From assembly GCF_003308995.1 (NCBI RefSeq), contig NZ_QFFJ01000002.1, forward strand, positions 2,976,001 through 3,040,000: a stretch of DNA of 64,000 bases, given 5' to 3'. The notes under the pieces are model-generated. The model was not told the DNA's origin and made no database searches. It worked only from the letters and a program-made list of their open reading frames with translations. Below are positions 18,448-26,906 of this stretch, in pieces. Numbering within the stretch: position 1 is the first letter of the stretch; each line of letters opens with the position of its first letter. A program made the position numbers and the translations under genes. The stretch is from Chitinophaga flava (lineage in GTDB: Bacteria > Bacteroidota > Bacteroidia > Chitinophagales > Chitinophagaceae).

Positions 18448-19197
18448 TTATTTGAGTGTTGCTTTTGCTGCGGCGATGATCTGGCCGTCAGTATCCCTTT
18501 GTACAAAACCAATCAGTTCCCAGTCTTGCATATTAAATCCTGCCGGAAGTGACAGTGAGGTGCGGACGTTTCGTCCGGGATCCACACTAGTGAGCTGTTG
18601 TACGATCTGCACATGGGAGAGTTTTCTTCCTGCATTTTCGCCCGCCCGTACCTGACTTTGTCCGTTTTTTTGAACGAAGGCAAGCAGCAGCCTGGTATTT
18701 TTAGGCTGGGGCAACAGTTGCCAGGATACTTCCAGCTGTTGGCTTTCCAGTTTTGTTTGCAGTAAGAGGTTCGTAGATGCTGGTTGGTTGAGGGATTCGT
18801 TGATTGCATATTTAACGGCTGCTACATTGGATCCTACAAATTCACTGCTGCCATTAATCACCATCTGTGGTGTGTAGATATTCGGGCGTTTTAGCCATGC
18901 CGCATATTGCTGCTGTCTTTCGGAGAAGCTATGTTGGCTGTAGCTGTCGCGCCATCCCTGATGGTCCCAGTAGTCTACGTGGAAGGCGAGCAGATAAACC
19001 GGCTTGCCGTTGCTCTCCTGCTCCAGCCTGGAGAGCAGCGCATCTGCCGGCGGGCAGCTGGAACAGCCTTCTGAAGTGAACAGTTCTACCACTGCAAAAC
19101 CTTTGGTACTGTCGGTGGTGTTGATCAATGGTCCTGAACAGGAGGCGGAAAGGCTGATAAGGCACATGCTGATAGCGGATATGATAAGTGATTTCAT
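18448..19197 (-). CDS. DUF1223 thioredoxin-like secreted lipoprotein
   Basis: 249 residues. The lipobox is LSASC (Cys20). The DUF1223 core starts VVELFTSEGCSSCPPADALLSRLEQE, with a CSSC redox pair at residues 45 and 48, and continues with AFHVDYWDHQGWRDSYS and YTPQMVINGSSEFVGS. The family has a thioredoxin-like fold. Its substrate is not established, but the paired cysteines and the placement next to a haem protein and Ohr suggest redox housekeeping at the cell envelope. It lies 23 bases downstream of the lipoprotein gene in the same operon. Confidence 0.85.
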   Translation of the reverse strand: MKSLIISAISMCLISLSASCSGPLINTTDSTKGFAVVELFTSEGCSSCPPADALLSRLEQESNGKPVYLLAFHVDYWDHQGWRDSYSQHSFSERQQQYAAWLKRPNIYTPQMVINGSSEFVGSNVAAVKYAINESLNQPASTNLLLQTKLESQQLEVSWQLLPQPKNTRLLLAFVQKNGQSQVRAGENAGRKLSHVQIVQQLTSVDPGRNVRTSLSLPAGFNMQDWELIGFVQRDTDGQIIAAAKATLK

Positions 19198-19220
19198 GAT
19201 TTTAAAATATTTGATTGTAA

Positions 19221-19679
19221 TTAATAAGGATCGCAGGGATACCAGGCTGGTTGTAATGTCTGGATGAATGCTGTTCTGGTGGCGGCGTTATAGTCTGTTG
19301 CCGGAGAACCGTTATACTGCTGAATACTATAGTGAGGTGGTTCTCCCTGGGATAACGGCGCCATATCCACTGTTTCCACGCTGAGCAGCTCACCGTTGAT
19401 ATAGCTGCCATACCAGTATTGATTATCCTGTTCCCGGTAGGTGACAAACTTATACAGCTCCTTAGGAGAATTGACAGTGGCGTGTTGTGCATGAAAATTC
19501 ATGGCTGCATTGTTGCCGTATAACATAGATACAGTACCGGCTTTTTCGTTGATAACGGTGGTGATTACACGAAGACCGCTGTCATTGAAAACATAGGGCC
19601 TGATGGCGGGGAGTTCCCGTTTTGTCTGGGCGCAGCTCATAAAGACTACAGTAGCAAGGGCCAGGTATATGATACGCAT
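19221..19679 (-). CDS. Small lipoprotein of the dihaem/DUF1223 operon
   Basis: 152 residues from the ATG at 19679, which begins MRIIYLALATVVFMSCAQT, a clear lipoprotein signal. A longer frame to 19754 would overlap the upstream gene and hide the signal. I do not recognise the family. The mature part is beta-rich and carries VSMLYGNNAAMNF and YREQDNQYWYGSYINGELLSVE. It lies between the dihaem protein and the DUF1223 gene, in close spacing, so it probably belongs to the same envelope redox function. Confidence 0.65.
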   Translation of the reverse strand: MRIIYLALATVVFMSCAQTKRELPAIRPYVFNDSGLRVITTVINEKAGTVSMLYGNNAAMNFHAQHATVNSPKELYKFVTYREQDNQYWYGSYINGELLSVETVDMAPLSQGEPPHYSIQQYNGSPATDYNAATRTAFIQTLQPAWYPCDPY

Positions 19680-19690
19680 ATATGAATGAT

Positions 19691-20626
19691 TTAAAGAGTG
19701 GAAAGATCGAATATGCCGCCTGTTTTGTTGGCAGCGCGGTGGCAGGAGCTGCATCCCTGGAAGGTCATCACGGTGCCGTAGGGTTTTAAGGCTGGTGTTT
19801 CAAATTTCGCATAGCCCCATCCATCCGTTTCGCTGTAACGTTTTGCATCTCTGACCATATATTGTATGTTCAGAAATTTTCCCGGATGAATGATGCCGCT
19901 GCTGTCCTGTGTTTTCTCCCACACCACTTTTGCGATGATGGCGCCGTCCGGCCAGGGCTGTATCTTTTGTTCCCGGATGGCTTTCATGGCTACAGGATTG
20001 GCATACATCACACGCATGGTGGTATTGTCAAAACGGGAGGTGGTGCTCATCACCTGCCACTGGCGGTATTCAGGCATATAGCGGATACCGTTGGCAGATA
20101 CCGGATAGTTGGTGGTCCTGGATGCCGGCTTTTCCCATTGTTGTTTGGCTTCAGCTTCTTTAGTACTATCCGGCTTTACTGTTACCCGCATGGTATTAAG
20201 ATAATTACGCAGCGCGGAAAGCTCTTCATCGCTTACTTTGGCATTGCTGTGCAGTGCGGCATAGGAGGGAAGTGGCATATTACCAGAGCGGATCATATTA
20301 TAGGCTTCCCATAACGCTGCTTGTTGGGTGGATGGAGGAAGTTTATCCCATTCAGAAAAGTTGAGATGCTCTCTGGCGGCCAGAATATCTTTCCGTACAA
20401 GTCCTGCTACAACAGGCAGTTTATCAAACCATTTCAGGTTGCTGGTGTTGGAATGACAATCATAACACGCATGTCTGAATAGCTGTTGTACTTCGGCAGG
20501 TGCCTGTATTTCGCCGGTTACCGGCGGATTGTCTACCACTGTGGAGGTGACAGTCATAGCTGTTGTTACCAGTGTTACTGCACCTGCGGCGATGAAAAGG
20601 ATTTTAAGCGGCTTGGATATTTTCAT
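19691..20626 (-). CDS. Dihaem periplasmic protein: haem-binding domain plus cytochrome P460-like domain
   Basis: 311 residues with an N-terminal membrane anchor or uncleaved signal (about residues 8-30). The first domain matches the Bacteroidota haem-binding family: CYDCH at residues 54-58, then TSNLKWFDKLPVVAGLV, HLNFSEWDKLP and the SGNMPLPSY loop. The second half resembles cytochrome P460 (YRQWQVMSTTSRFDN, GKFLNIQYMVRDA, GYAKFETPALKP), with its own CSSCH site at residues 292-296. It is the first gene of the four-gene operon ending in ohr. P460-type proteins act on small nitrogen compounds or peroxides, but no substrate can be assigned here. Confidence 0.82.
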   Translation of the reverse strand: MKISKPLKILFIAAGAVTLVTTAMTVTSTVVDNPPVTGEIQAPAEVQQLFRHACYDCHSNTSNLKWFDKLPVVAGLVRKDILAAREHLNFSEWDKLPPSTQQAALWEAYNMIRSGNMPLPSYAALHSNAKVSDEELSALRNYLNTMRVTVKPDSTKEAEAKQQWEKPASRTTNYPVSANGIRYMPEYRQWQVMSTTSRFDNTTMRVMYANPVAMKAIREQKIQPWPDGAIIAKVVWEKTQDSSGIIHPGKFLNIQYMVRDAKRYSETDGWGYAKFETPALKPYGTVMTFQGCSSCHRAANKTGGIFDLSTL

Positions 20627-20838
20627 GGTTCGTTGTATTACAACACAAATAGACTGGAATCCGCTTGCCCCTGAAAATGGAATACCCTGTACCCGGCAAA
20701 AGAAGGGGTGTGCCGGACAGAATCGGCGCTGAAAAAACAGGATGCTTTTTAGCCGGTATGCGGCCGTATGGCCTTTGTTGCCTGGTTAATCCGGAGAATG
20801 CCGGGATCAGGGGCTAATATGCCGGGTTGGCCCTGATT

Positions 20839-20872
20839 TTTGTCCTCAGTAGCCTAAATCCGTATATCTTTG
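20839..20872 (+). promoter_or_regulatory. Candidate promoter of the LytS/LytTR pair
   Basis: TTTG at 20839-20842, a 22-base spacer and TATCTTTG at 20865-20872 match the Bacteroidota promoter pattern. The -7 element ends 7 nt before the ATG at 20880, so the mRNA would be nearly leaderless. An inverted repeat (ATCAGGG at 20806-20812, CCCTGAT at 20831-20837) abuts the -33 element. The remaining bases from 20627 hold no gene that I can see. Confidence 0.5.
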
Positions 20873-20879
20873 ATGCCAT

Positions 20880-21902
20880 ATGAAGAAGAGACAGACATTT
20901 AAAATCTCTGGCAGGATCATCTGGCTGAGTTCTTTGTTTCTGGGTGTGATCGTATCATTGCCCAGCCTGATCCAGCATCAGTTCAATATATATGAAACCA
21001 TCGCCAACTCACTGATTACCTTTGTATTCTCCTTGTTTGTCTGGTATTATAATATCTTCACCTTACCCGTATATACTTCTCAGGAAGTAAACCGTGGCTT
21101 CGCTGTTTACCCGTTGGTAAAAAACCTGGCGGTGGGCCTGGTGGTGATGTTCCTGTTATCTTATTTACAGCAGCAACTGCTTACTCATCTTAACTTTGGG
21201 CCGGTCATGCTGATGTTTGAGGTAAGAGGAGTGCTGATTAATTTAACGTTCTATATGTTTATTCATCTGCTGTATCAAACGTATCAGAACCAGCGGGTGA
21301 GCATTGAACTGGAGCGTACCCGGATGGACAACCTGGCGGCCCAGTTTGAATTACTGAGACAACAGGTGAATCCTCATTTTCTGTTTAATACGTTGAATAC
21401 CCTGAAATACATGGTGGAGGACAAGGATGAAAATTCCGTCGATTTTATCCTTAAACTATCGGACTTCTACAGATTTACCCTGGAGAACAGAAAAATGGAC
21501 CTAATCAGGTTTTCAGAAGAGATGAAGATATTGATGGCATACTTATTTTTACTGAAAGCTCGTTTTGAAGAAGGCATTGAAGTAGACATACAGGTGCAGG
21601 AAAGTCATGAGCAGTCTATGATTCCGCCATTTACCCTACAGTTGCTGGTGGAAAACTGTATCAAACATAACATCGTTGCATTGGATAAACCACTGCGTAT
21701 AGCGATTTATTCAGATGGGAATTATATTGTTGTAAAGAATAATATCCAGCCGAAGATGACGCCGGAATCATCGACTGGGATTGGGTTAGATAATATCAAT
21801 GAACGGTATTATCATCTGCTCAATAAGAATATTGTGATCGCACCCGATACCGAAACGTTTGTAGTTAAATTGCCGATAATCCATGAAGATACTCATAATT
21901 GA
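20880..21902 (+). CDS. Sensor histidine kinase, LytS/YehU type
   Basis: 340 residues. Four hydrophobic segments lie within about residues 10-125 (IIWLSSLFLGVIVSLP onward). A short helical linker and a His_kinase domain follow, with the phosphoacceptor His166 in QQVNPHFLFNTLNTL. The C-terminal ATPase part shows LQLLVENCIKHNI (N box) and STGIGLDNINERY (G box). This is the Bacteroidota LytS class, which has no extracellular sensor of note. It overlaps the response regulator gene by 20 bases, so the two are translationally coupled. Confidence 0.92.
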   Translation: MKKRQTFKISGRIIWLSSLFLGVIVSLPSLIQHQFNIYETIANSLITFVFSLFVWYYNIFTLPVYTSQEVNRGFAVYPLVKNLAVGLVVMFLLSYLQQQLLTHLNFGPVMLMFEVRGVLINLTFYMFIHLLYQTYQNQRVSIELERTRMDNLAAQFELLRQQVNPHFLFNTLNTLKYMVEDKDENSVDFILKLSDFYRFTLENRKMDLIRFSEEMKILMAYLFLLKARFEEGIEVDIQVQESHEQSMIPPFTLQLLVENCIKHNIVALDKPLRIAIYSDGNYIVVKNNIQPKMTPESSTGIGLDNINERYYHLLNKNIVIAPDTETFVVKLPIIHEDTHN

Positions 21903-22644
21903 AGATGAAATAAAAGCAGCAAAATCGCTTGCAGGTATGATTGCCAAAATAAAGCCGGAAGCCGTTGTGGAACCCATACAACAGAGTATCGAAGGCGCGG
22001 TGGCCTATTTATCAGCTCATGAAGCGCCAGACCTGATATTTATGGATGTACAATTATCTGATGGTTTATGTTTCGAAATATTCAGGCAGATAAAGGTGGT
22101 GTCCCCGGTTATTTTTTGTACTGCATTTGGCGAATACGCTATGGATGCCATTAAATCGAATGGCGTTGATTATTTGCTGAAGCCCTATTCTGCTGCGGAT
22201 CTGGAAACGGCCTTTGGGAAAATAGACAGTTTCCGGAGCTTCTTTCAGCAACAGTCCCAACCAGACTGGCAGGAGCTTGTCCGGCGTCTGGACCGGAATG
22301 ATGGAAAAACCAGCTTCCTGGTTTTTCACAACAACCGGTATATTACGGTACGTACAGAACATATCGCATACATCTACATCAAATATGATTCTCCTTACAT
22401 CGTTACCTTCCAGGAGCAGAAATATACCATTTCACAAACGCTGGAGCAGCTGCAATCCCAGTTGTCTGTCAAACAGTTTTACCGGCTCAACAGGCAGTAC
22501 CTGGTTAACTTTGATGCCATCAAAGAAGTGGAACATTACTCAGCCCGGAAGCTGGCTTTACACCTGACAACGCCTACACCGGAACCACTGCTGGTTGGGA
22601 AGGAGAAGATCACTCATTTCCTGCAGTGGATGGAAAATCGTTAG
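21883..22644 (+). CDS. LytTR-family response regulator
   Basis: 253 residues. The receiver domain spans about residues 1-120, with IIEDE acidic residues, the phosphoacceptor Asp55 in LIFMDVQLSD, a threonine/serine switch in CTAFGEY and the lysine in LLKPYS. A LytTR DNA-binding domain follows from about residue 150 (FLVFHNNRYITVRTEHIAYIYI, RLNRQYLVNFDAI). Its partner kinase is encoded directly upstream with a 20-base overlap. It meets the convergent downstream gene with overlapping stop codons. Regulon unknown. Confidence 0.93.
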   Translation: MKILIIEDEIKAAKSLAGMIAKIKPEAVVEPIQQSIEGAVAYLSAHEAPDLIFMDVQLSDGLCFEIFRQIKVVSPVIFCTAFGEYAMDAIKSNGVDYLLKPYSAADLETAFGKIDSFRSFFQQQSQPDWQELVRRLDRNDGKTSFLVFHNNRYITVRTEHIAYIYIKYDSPYIVTFQEQKYTISQTLEQLQSQLSVKQFYRLNRQYLVNFDAIKEVEHYSARKLALHLTTPTPEPLLVGKEKITHFLQWMENR

Positions 22645-23648
22645 GCAGGCTGTAATTGTTTGCTCCGGCTGAAGCGGTGACTTTTATATTCGGCCAGCCG
22701 ATTATCGATTAAGGATTTTACGATGGCATAGTTGGCTTCATCATAAATAACTGCATTCAGTTGTTGGGTAGCTGCTTCCCCGGAATAGTTTTGTTTTAAT
22801 TCATTGCTGTTTAAAAAAGCGTATGAAACATCCCGGTTATACAGTATATCGTGTCCGCTTAAGTTGTTGATGTAAGCCTTGATGAACGGCCGTTCAGCAG
22901 CAAAATCCGAAGACAATATAAATCCTCTGTCAAGGGCGCTGACCCAGTCTGTAACAGGTGCTGCACCCGCTTTAACCTGCCGGATTGCTTCGGCCGTACT
23001 ATCGGTTGTTTTTATCAAATCCCTTTCGATGGCCCATTGCAGGAACATCAAATAAGAAGTCTTGTTAAAATTTTTCCATTGCAAAAAGCGGTCAACATCT
23101 TCGTATACCCATTCATCGTATAGATAAAAGAGCGGATTTTTATATTCCAGTCCAAGGGTAAAATCGTTGATCGTTTGATCGTCAGTAAACTCAAGGCCCC
23201 AGAAAATGTCTTTGCCTTCATCCAAACAGATGCTCCAGCGGTAAAAACTTTCGCTGCCATCGTCGTTTAACCATACAGGTGAGATATCACTGCTTTTTAA
23301 GGTAGGTTCGCCCAGCTTCAGCTTCAGGGACTCAAAATCATGATTGAAATCCAGGCCCTGTGGGAAGATGGTATTCGATTTATTGTTATACCATCTTGCC
23401 CTACCTAGCACCGGTACATAAATTCCTTTTTTATCTCCTGGTATCAGCGGATAGTTATCAAGATAGGTGCGTGCACTGAATAGTAAATCAATACCCAGTT
23501 TTTTATTTTCTACCCAATAGGTAGTGTCTGTAGAGCGATTGGAAATAAAGGGTTTCTTAGGGTACTTGAATCCATTCTTCTCTATAAATTCAATCATCCT
23601 GCTATCATCAATCCTTAATCCTATCAGATCGGTAAGTGTGTTGAACAT
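22641..23648 (-). CDS. Hypothetical cytosolic protein, possibly immunity-like
   Basis: 335 residues, no signal peptide, no transmembrane segment. I do not recognise the family with confidence. The first half starts LTDLIGLRIDDSRMIEFIEKNGFKYPKKPF and includes a beta-rich section, a pattern reminiscent of SMI1-like or other immunity proteins of polymorphic toxin systems. The second half is helical (EDVDRFLQWKNFNKTSYLMFLQWAIERDLI). The stop codon overlaps that of the LytTR regulator by four bases, so there is no room for a terminator between them. No toxin gene is adjacent, so an orphan immunity role is only a guess. Confidence 0.55.
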   Translation of the reverse strand: MFNTLTDLIGLRIDDSRMIEFIEKNGFKYPKKPFISNRSTDTTYWVENKKLGIDLLFSARTYLDNYPLIPGDKKGIYVPVLGRARWYNNKSNTIFPQGLDFNHDFESLKLKLGEPTLKSSDISPVWLNDDGSESFYRWSICLDEGKDIFWGLEFTDDQTINDFTLGLEYKNPLFYLYDEWVYEDVDRFLQWKNFNKTSYLMFLQWAIERDLIKTTDSTAEAIRQVKAGAAPVTDWVSALDRGFILSSDFAAERPFIKAYINNLSGHDILYNRDVSYAFLNSNELKQNYSGEAATQQLNAVIYDEANYAIVKSLIDNRLAEYKSHRFSRSKQLQPA

Positions 23649-23720
23649 GCTACTTTATTTTATAAACATGCCGGAAGAACATGTTATTGCAAAATAAAAA
23701 ATATTCCCGGTTGTGTCAAG

Positions 23721-23759
23721 AAGCAGGACAAGTCCTGTATTCCGGGACTTGTCCTGTTT
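23721..23759. terminator. Inverted repeat, candidate terminator of the MFS gene
   Basis: Perfect 12-base arms, CAGGACAAGTCC (23724-23735) and GGACTTGTCCTG (23745-23756), with extra outer A-T pairs. It lies between the MFS gene end and the start of the 335-residue gene. The T-run is weak on the minus strand, so a regulatory role is also possible. Confidence 0.5.
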
Positions 23760-23786
23760 ATGTTTAGCGTAGCAGTATTGGCACAC

Positions 23787-25223
23787 TTACACAAAAAATT
23801 CTTCGGCTGGTACTTTTTGAGTGGTTTTGGTTTTACTATCAGGCATAATCAGCAAAAAGCCAATCACTATGAACAGCATAAAAATACTCAGGATAGCAGC
23901 AGCCTTGTAGGCCGTAAGATAATCAGTGAGTAATGGGGTATCACCGGTGAAGTAAAAAAATACGCCGCCTACAATACCGGCGCCCATGGCAATCGCCGAT
24001 TGTTGCGCCGTGTAATAAGTACCTGATGCTGCGCCTGCAAATTGTTGCGGGATACCTTTTAAAGAAAACGCCAGCAGAGAAGGCAGCACAGAACCGCATC
24101 CTACACCGTATAACAGCAGAACGAATGAAAAAGTAAAGGCAGATGCGTCTTTGCTGACCAATAAAAAGATATGCAGGATAAAAGACAGGATCATGATCAG
24201 TACGCCAGCTACCAGGACTTTTTTGCCATAGGACTGAATTAGTTTTACAGAAAGGATAGAGGCGATCACATAACCGATACCCTGAAAAACAAAATAAGTG
24301 CCGGTTGTATACGAGGGGATGCCCAGGCCGTCCTGAAAGAATACGCCGGTGATCAGGAAATACGACTCCTGTACCAGGAAATAGAATATCGAAGCGTATA
24401 GCCCTATACGAAAGTCTTTATAATGAAAGAGGCGTGCGTTGATCAGCGGCTCTTTTCCCTGAGCCAGTTTTTTCTGCTGGTTCCGGTTGAAGAGGAAAAA
24501 GAGTGCGACGGCTGCCAGGAGCATGACTATACTCCAGGCTGGCCAGCCTAGTTCACGGCCCTGTATCACCGGGAAAACCAGGCAGAAGAGGGTGGGGGTG
24601 AGTAGTGCTACACCACCATAATCAAATTTCAGGGAAGTGTTGCGGGGCGTTTCTTTTAAAAAAAGTAAAGCAAATACCAGGGCAATTATTCCAACCGGTA
24701 CATTGATAAAGAAGATCAGCCGCCAGCCTTCCACTGCAAAATGAGTGTCTGGTAGCATTCCGCCCAGAAACTGCCCTATCACTGATGCAGAGCCGGCAAT
24801 GATACCATAGATACCGATGGCTTTCATGCGTTCTTTCTCCTCAGGAAACAAAACCTGAATATAGGAGACACCTTGTGGTGTCATCATTGCGGCGGTAATG
24901 CCTTGAAAGAAACGGGCGACATTCAATTGCCAGGGTGACTGTGCCAGTCCGCAAAGAAAGGAGCTGATAGTGAAAAGCAACATGCCGGCGACAAATATTT
25001 TTTTCCGGCCGTAATAGTCACCCAGGCGGCCACCCGTGATAAGCAGACAGGAATAGCCAAGTAAATAGATAGCTACTACCAGTTGTAATTCACCATTTGT
25101 TCCATGGAGCCCTCTTTTGATGGCGGGCAAGGCCACATTCACCACAAATATGTCGATCACCGCCAGGAAGATAGCGGAAGACACAATGATCATGGATAAC
25201 CATCTTGATGCTTTTGTTTTCAT
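23787..25223 (-). CDS. MFS drug transporter, DHA2 (14-TM) type
   Basis: 478 residues with about fourteen hydrophobic segments. Typical DHA2/EmrB/QacA motifs are FLAVIDIFVVNVALPAIKRGL in TM1, GGRLGDYYGRKKIFVAG in the loop between TM2 and TM3, and GIAGSASVIGQFLGG-like IIAGSASVIGQFLGGMLPD in TM5. It should be a proton-coupled multidrug exporter. It lies 39 bases downstream of the alpha/beta hydrolase gene, and that gap contains a copy of the palindromic operator also found before the hydrolase and the TetR gene. It is therefore probably induced together with them by a toxic ligand. The ligand is unknown. Confidence 0.92.
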   Translation of the reverse strand: MKTKASRWLSMIIVSSAIFLAVIDIFVVNVALPAIKRGLHGTNGELQLVVAIYLLGYSCLLITGGRLGDYYGRKKIFVAGMLLFTISSFLCGLAQSPWQLNVARFFQGITAAMMTPQGVSYIQVLFPEEKERMKAIGIYGIIAGSASVIGQFLGGMLPDTHFAVEGWRLIFFINVPVGIIALVFALLFLKETPRNTSLKFDYGGVALLTPTLFCLVFPVIQGRELGWPAWSIVMLLAAVALFFLFNRNQQKKLAQGKEPLINARLFHYKDFRIGLYASIFYFLVQESYFLITGVFFQDGLGIPSYTTGTYFVFQGIGYVIASILSVKLIQSYGKKVLVAGVLIMILSFILHIFLLVSKDASAFTFSFVLLLYGVGCGSVLPSLLAFSLKGIPQQFAGAASGTYYTAQQSAIAMGAGIVGGVFFYFTGDTPLLTDYLTAYKAAAILSIFMLFIVIGFLLIMPDSKTKTTQKVPAEEFFV

Positions 25224-25228
25224 AATAT

Positions 25229-25247
25229 ATAGATAAATCTATCTATT
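25229..25247. promoter_or_regulatory. Putative TetR operator before the MFS gene
   Basis: ATAGATAAATCTATCTATT lies 6 bases upstream of the start codon and matches the two other copies at 26241 and 26907 (shared core ATAGATAnATCTATCTA). Confidence 0.65.
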
Positions 25248-25262
25248 TTAAAGTAAAAAAAA

Positions 25263-26216
25263 TTATATAACCGGAATGATGTGTTGTGTGGGTTTTCCTA
25301 CCGGGTTGAGGCCGAGAAACCGGCTGAGCAGCCATGCTATTGCATCGGGGGCATCTTCAGGGCTATAGTGGCCGGCCTGCGGTAGCTCATATACCTGTCC
25401 ATCGGGAAAAAGGGAACGGAACAGGGGAATGAAGTATTTGCCGTGCAGGGTTTGATCGGCGGAGCCCCAGATACACAAGGCTGGCAGTCGGCTGATTTTT
25501 TCTCTGGCGATGGTATCGGGGTTTTCAAATTGATGCATGCCTGCCGCAAAACCGGCGGCCCATCCCAGTACCCCGCGGCAGTCGGCAGGTGTGGCAAATG
25601 GCGCGGCATAGGCTTTCAGCCAGGTAGCCGTGATGAGCTCATTACGCTCAAATCCGTTGAGTTTAAGGGTACTCAGGATGTTGTAATGACTTTCATTTAA
25701 TACGCCTTCCAGCCGGCCTTCCTGTGCTGCCCGGATGACCCAGGTGAACCAGGGCGATTCCGCGGTATTGGCTTCCAGTGTGGCTCCCAGGGTGGGCTGA
25801 CCAAATGCTGCCGGGGCATTGATACTAACTATCCTGGCTATACGATCAGGATGTCTGGCTGCCAGTCCCATGCCCATTGGGCCACCGAAGTCGTGCATCA
25901 CCAGGGTGATGTCCTGCAGGTCCAGGTCCAGCACCAGTTTCTCCAGATTGTCAATATGGTCCTGCAGCCAGTAGGTCCTGTCGGCTGGTGTTTCACTTTT
26001 CCCGAACCCCATATGGTCTGGTACAATTACGCGGTGATTGGTGCAAAGTTGTGCGGTCAGATGCCTGAACAGATACCCCCAGGTGGGTTCTCCATGTAAA
26101 CACAGTACTACCGGGCCTTCCCCTTCATCTACATAGTGCATGTCAAAACCCGGGGCTGCTGTAAAGTGAGCCGCAAACGGATAGGTACCGTTAAACGTTT
26201 CGTGACGGTGTATCAT
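25263..26216 (-). CDS. Alpha/beta hydrolase, haloalkane dehalogenase-like
   Basis: 317 residues. The oxyanion segment LHGEPTWGYLFRHL is the DhlA-type form. The nucleophile elbow is VMHDFGGPMG with Asp109, so the nucleophile is aspartate as in haloalkane dehalogenases and epoxide hydrolases. The final histidine is in LPQAGHYSPEDAPDAI. The residue after the nucleophile is Phe110, where classical haloalkane dehalogenases have the halide-binding tryptophan, so true dehalogenase activity is doubtful. It sits between the TetR regulator and an MFS exporter, with the shared operator upstream, suggesting combined detoxification and export of one compound. Confidence 0.8.
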   Translation of the reverse strand: MIHRHETFNGTYPFAAHFTAAPGFDMHYVDEGEGPVVLCLHGEPTWGYLFRHLTAQLCTNHRVIVPDHMGFGKSETPADRTYWLQDHIDNLEKLVLDLDLQDITLVMHDFGGPMGMGLAARHPDRIARIVSINAPAAFGQPTLGATLEANTAESPWFTWVIRAAQEGRLEGVLNESHYNILSTLKLNGFERNELITATWLKAYAAPFATPADCRGVLGWAAGFAAGMHQFENPDTIAREKISRLPALCIWGSADQTLHGKYFIPLFRSLFPDGQVYELPQAGHYSPEDAPDAIAWLLSRFLGLNPVGKPTQHIIPVI

Positions 26217-26240
26217 AGTTTTAATTTTATGAATTTTACA

Positions 26241-26260
26241 AATAGATAGATATATCTATT
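26241..26260. promoter_or_regulatory. Putative TetR operator before the hydrolase gene
   Basis: AATAGATAGATATATCTATT, with 8-base arms AATAGATA/TATCTATT, lies 24 bases upstream of the hydrolase start. Its reverse complement aligns with the copies at 25229 and 26907. Confidence 0.65.
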
Positions 26261-26270
26261 TATTTTAGCT

Positions 26271-26298
26271 TAAAAAAATAGTCCCGTTGAAGGGACTT
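26271..26298 (-). terminator. Intrinsic terminator of the TetR gene
   Basis: Six-base arms AGTCCC/GGGACT around a 6-base loop, flanked by A-runs on the plus strand. Read leftward, the hairpin is followed by a run of T, just after the TetR stop codon. Confidence 0.75.
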
Positions 26299-26304
26299 AA
26301 AAAA

Positions 26305-26868
26305 TCAGGAGATCATTTTTTTGATAAACTTCCGCACGCTTTCCAGGGCTTGTATATTTCGGGAAATAGTAGAGTTGATGGTAGCTCCCTCCACCATTAA
26401 AAAAAAATTATCCGCCAGCAGCTTCTTATCCATCGGGCCATCGTAGTCAAGCTGCCGGAACAGCCCGTGCAACAGCATACGCTGCCGGTACTTATGATCT
26501 TCCACCAGTTGCCGTACTTTTGGATCCAGGGTGCCTATCTCCGCGATGATCTTTGTAAAAGGACAGCCGGAAAAGTGAGACTGCTCCTGTTGCTCAATCC
26601 TGAAGTCAACAAACTTCAGTATCCTTTCCTTTGGATGGTTTGCACCTTCACTGAATTTCTCCATCCCTTCAAACCATTCATCTTCCTGCTTTTTCAGATA
26701 AGCCAGTAGCAAATCGTTTTTGGAGGGAAAATGATTATACAGGGAACCAATCGCGATATCAGCTTCCGCAATGATCTGATTGATCCCAGTTTGATTAAAT
26801 CCCTGGTGGTAAAACAATCTGGTGGCCACATTCAGGATCCGGTCCCGCACTTTTACTTTTTCAGGCAT
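26305..26868 (-). CDS. TetR/AcrR-family repressor
   Basis: 187 residues. The N-terminal helix-turn-helix (about residues 6-55: RILNVATRLFYHQGFNQTGINQIIAEADIAIGSLYNHFPSKNDLLLAYL) is unmistakably TetR. The helical ligand-binding half includes FSGCPFTKIIAEIG, common in the YcdC/QacR-like subgroup. Its promoter carries the palindrome TAGATAGATCTATCTA, consistent with autorepression, and the same site precedes the hydrolase and MFS genes. It is transcribed in the same direction as those genes but has its own terminator. Inducer unknown. Confidence 0.92.
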   Translation of the reverse strand: MPEKVKVRDRILNVATRLFYHQGFNQTGINQIIAEADIAIGSLYNHFPSKNDLLLAYLKKQEDEWFEGMEKFSEGANHPKERILKFVDFRIEQQEQSHFSGCPFTKIIAEIGTLDPKVRQLVEDHKYRQRMLLHGLFRQLDYDGPMDKKLLADNFFLMVEGATINSTISRNIQALESVRKFIKKMIS

Positions 26869-26884
26869 AAACTCAATTATGCAA

Positions 26885-26892
26885 CAAATGTA
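26885..26892 (-). promoter_or_regulatory. Candidate -7 element of the TetR promoter
   Basis: Read leftward this is TACATTTG, matching TAnnTTTG, 16 bases before the ATG. The operator at 26907-26924 would then cover the spacer and -33 zone, as expected for repression. Confidence 0.5.
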
Positions 26893-26906
26893 TGATTTTT
26901 TATAAA

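Noticed and set aside
20806..20837. Inverted repeat ATCAGGG...CCCTGAT as a terminator
   Set aside because: Only 7-base arms with an 18-base loop, placed at the -33 element of the LytS promoter; at most a regulator site.
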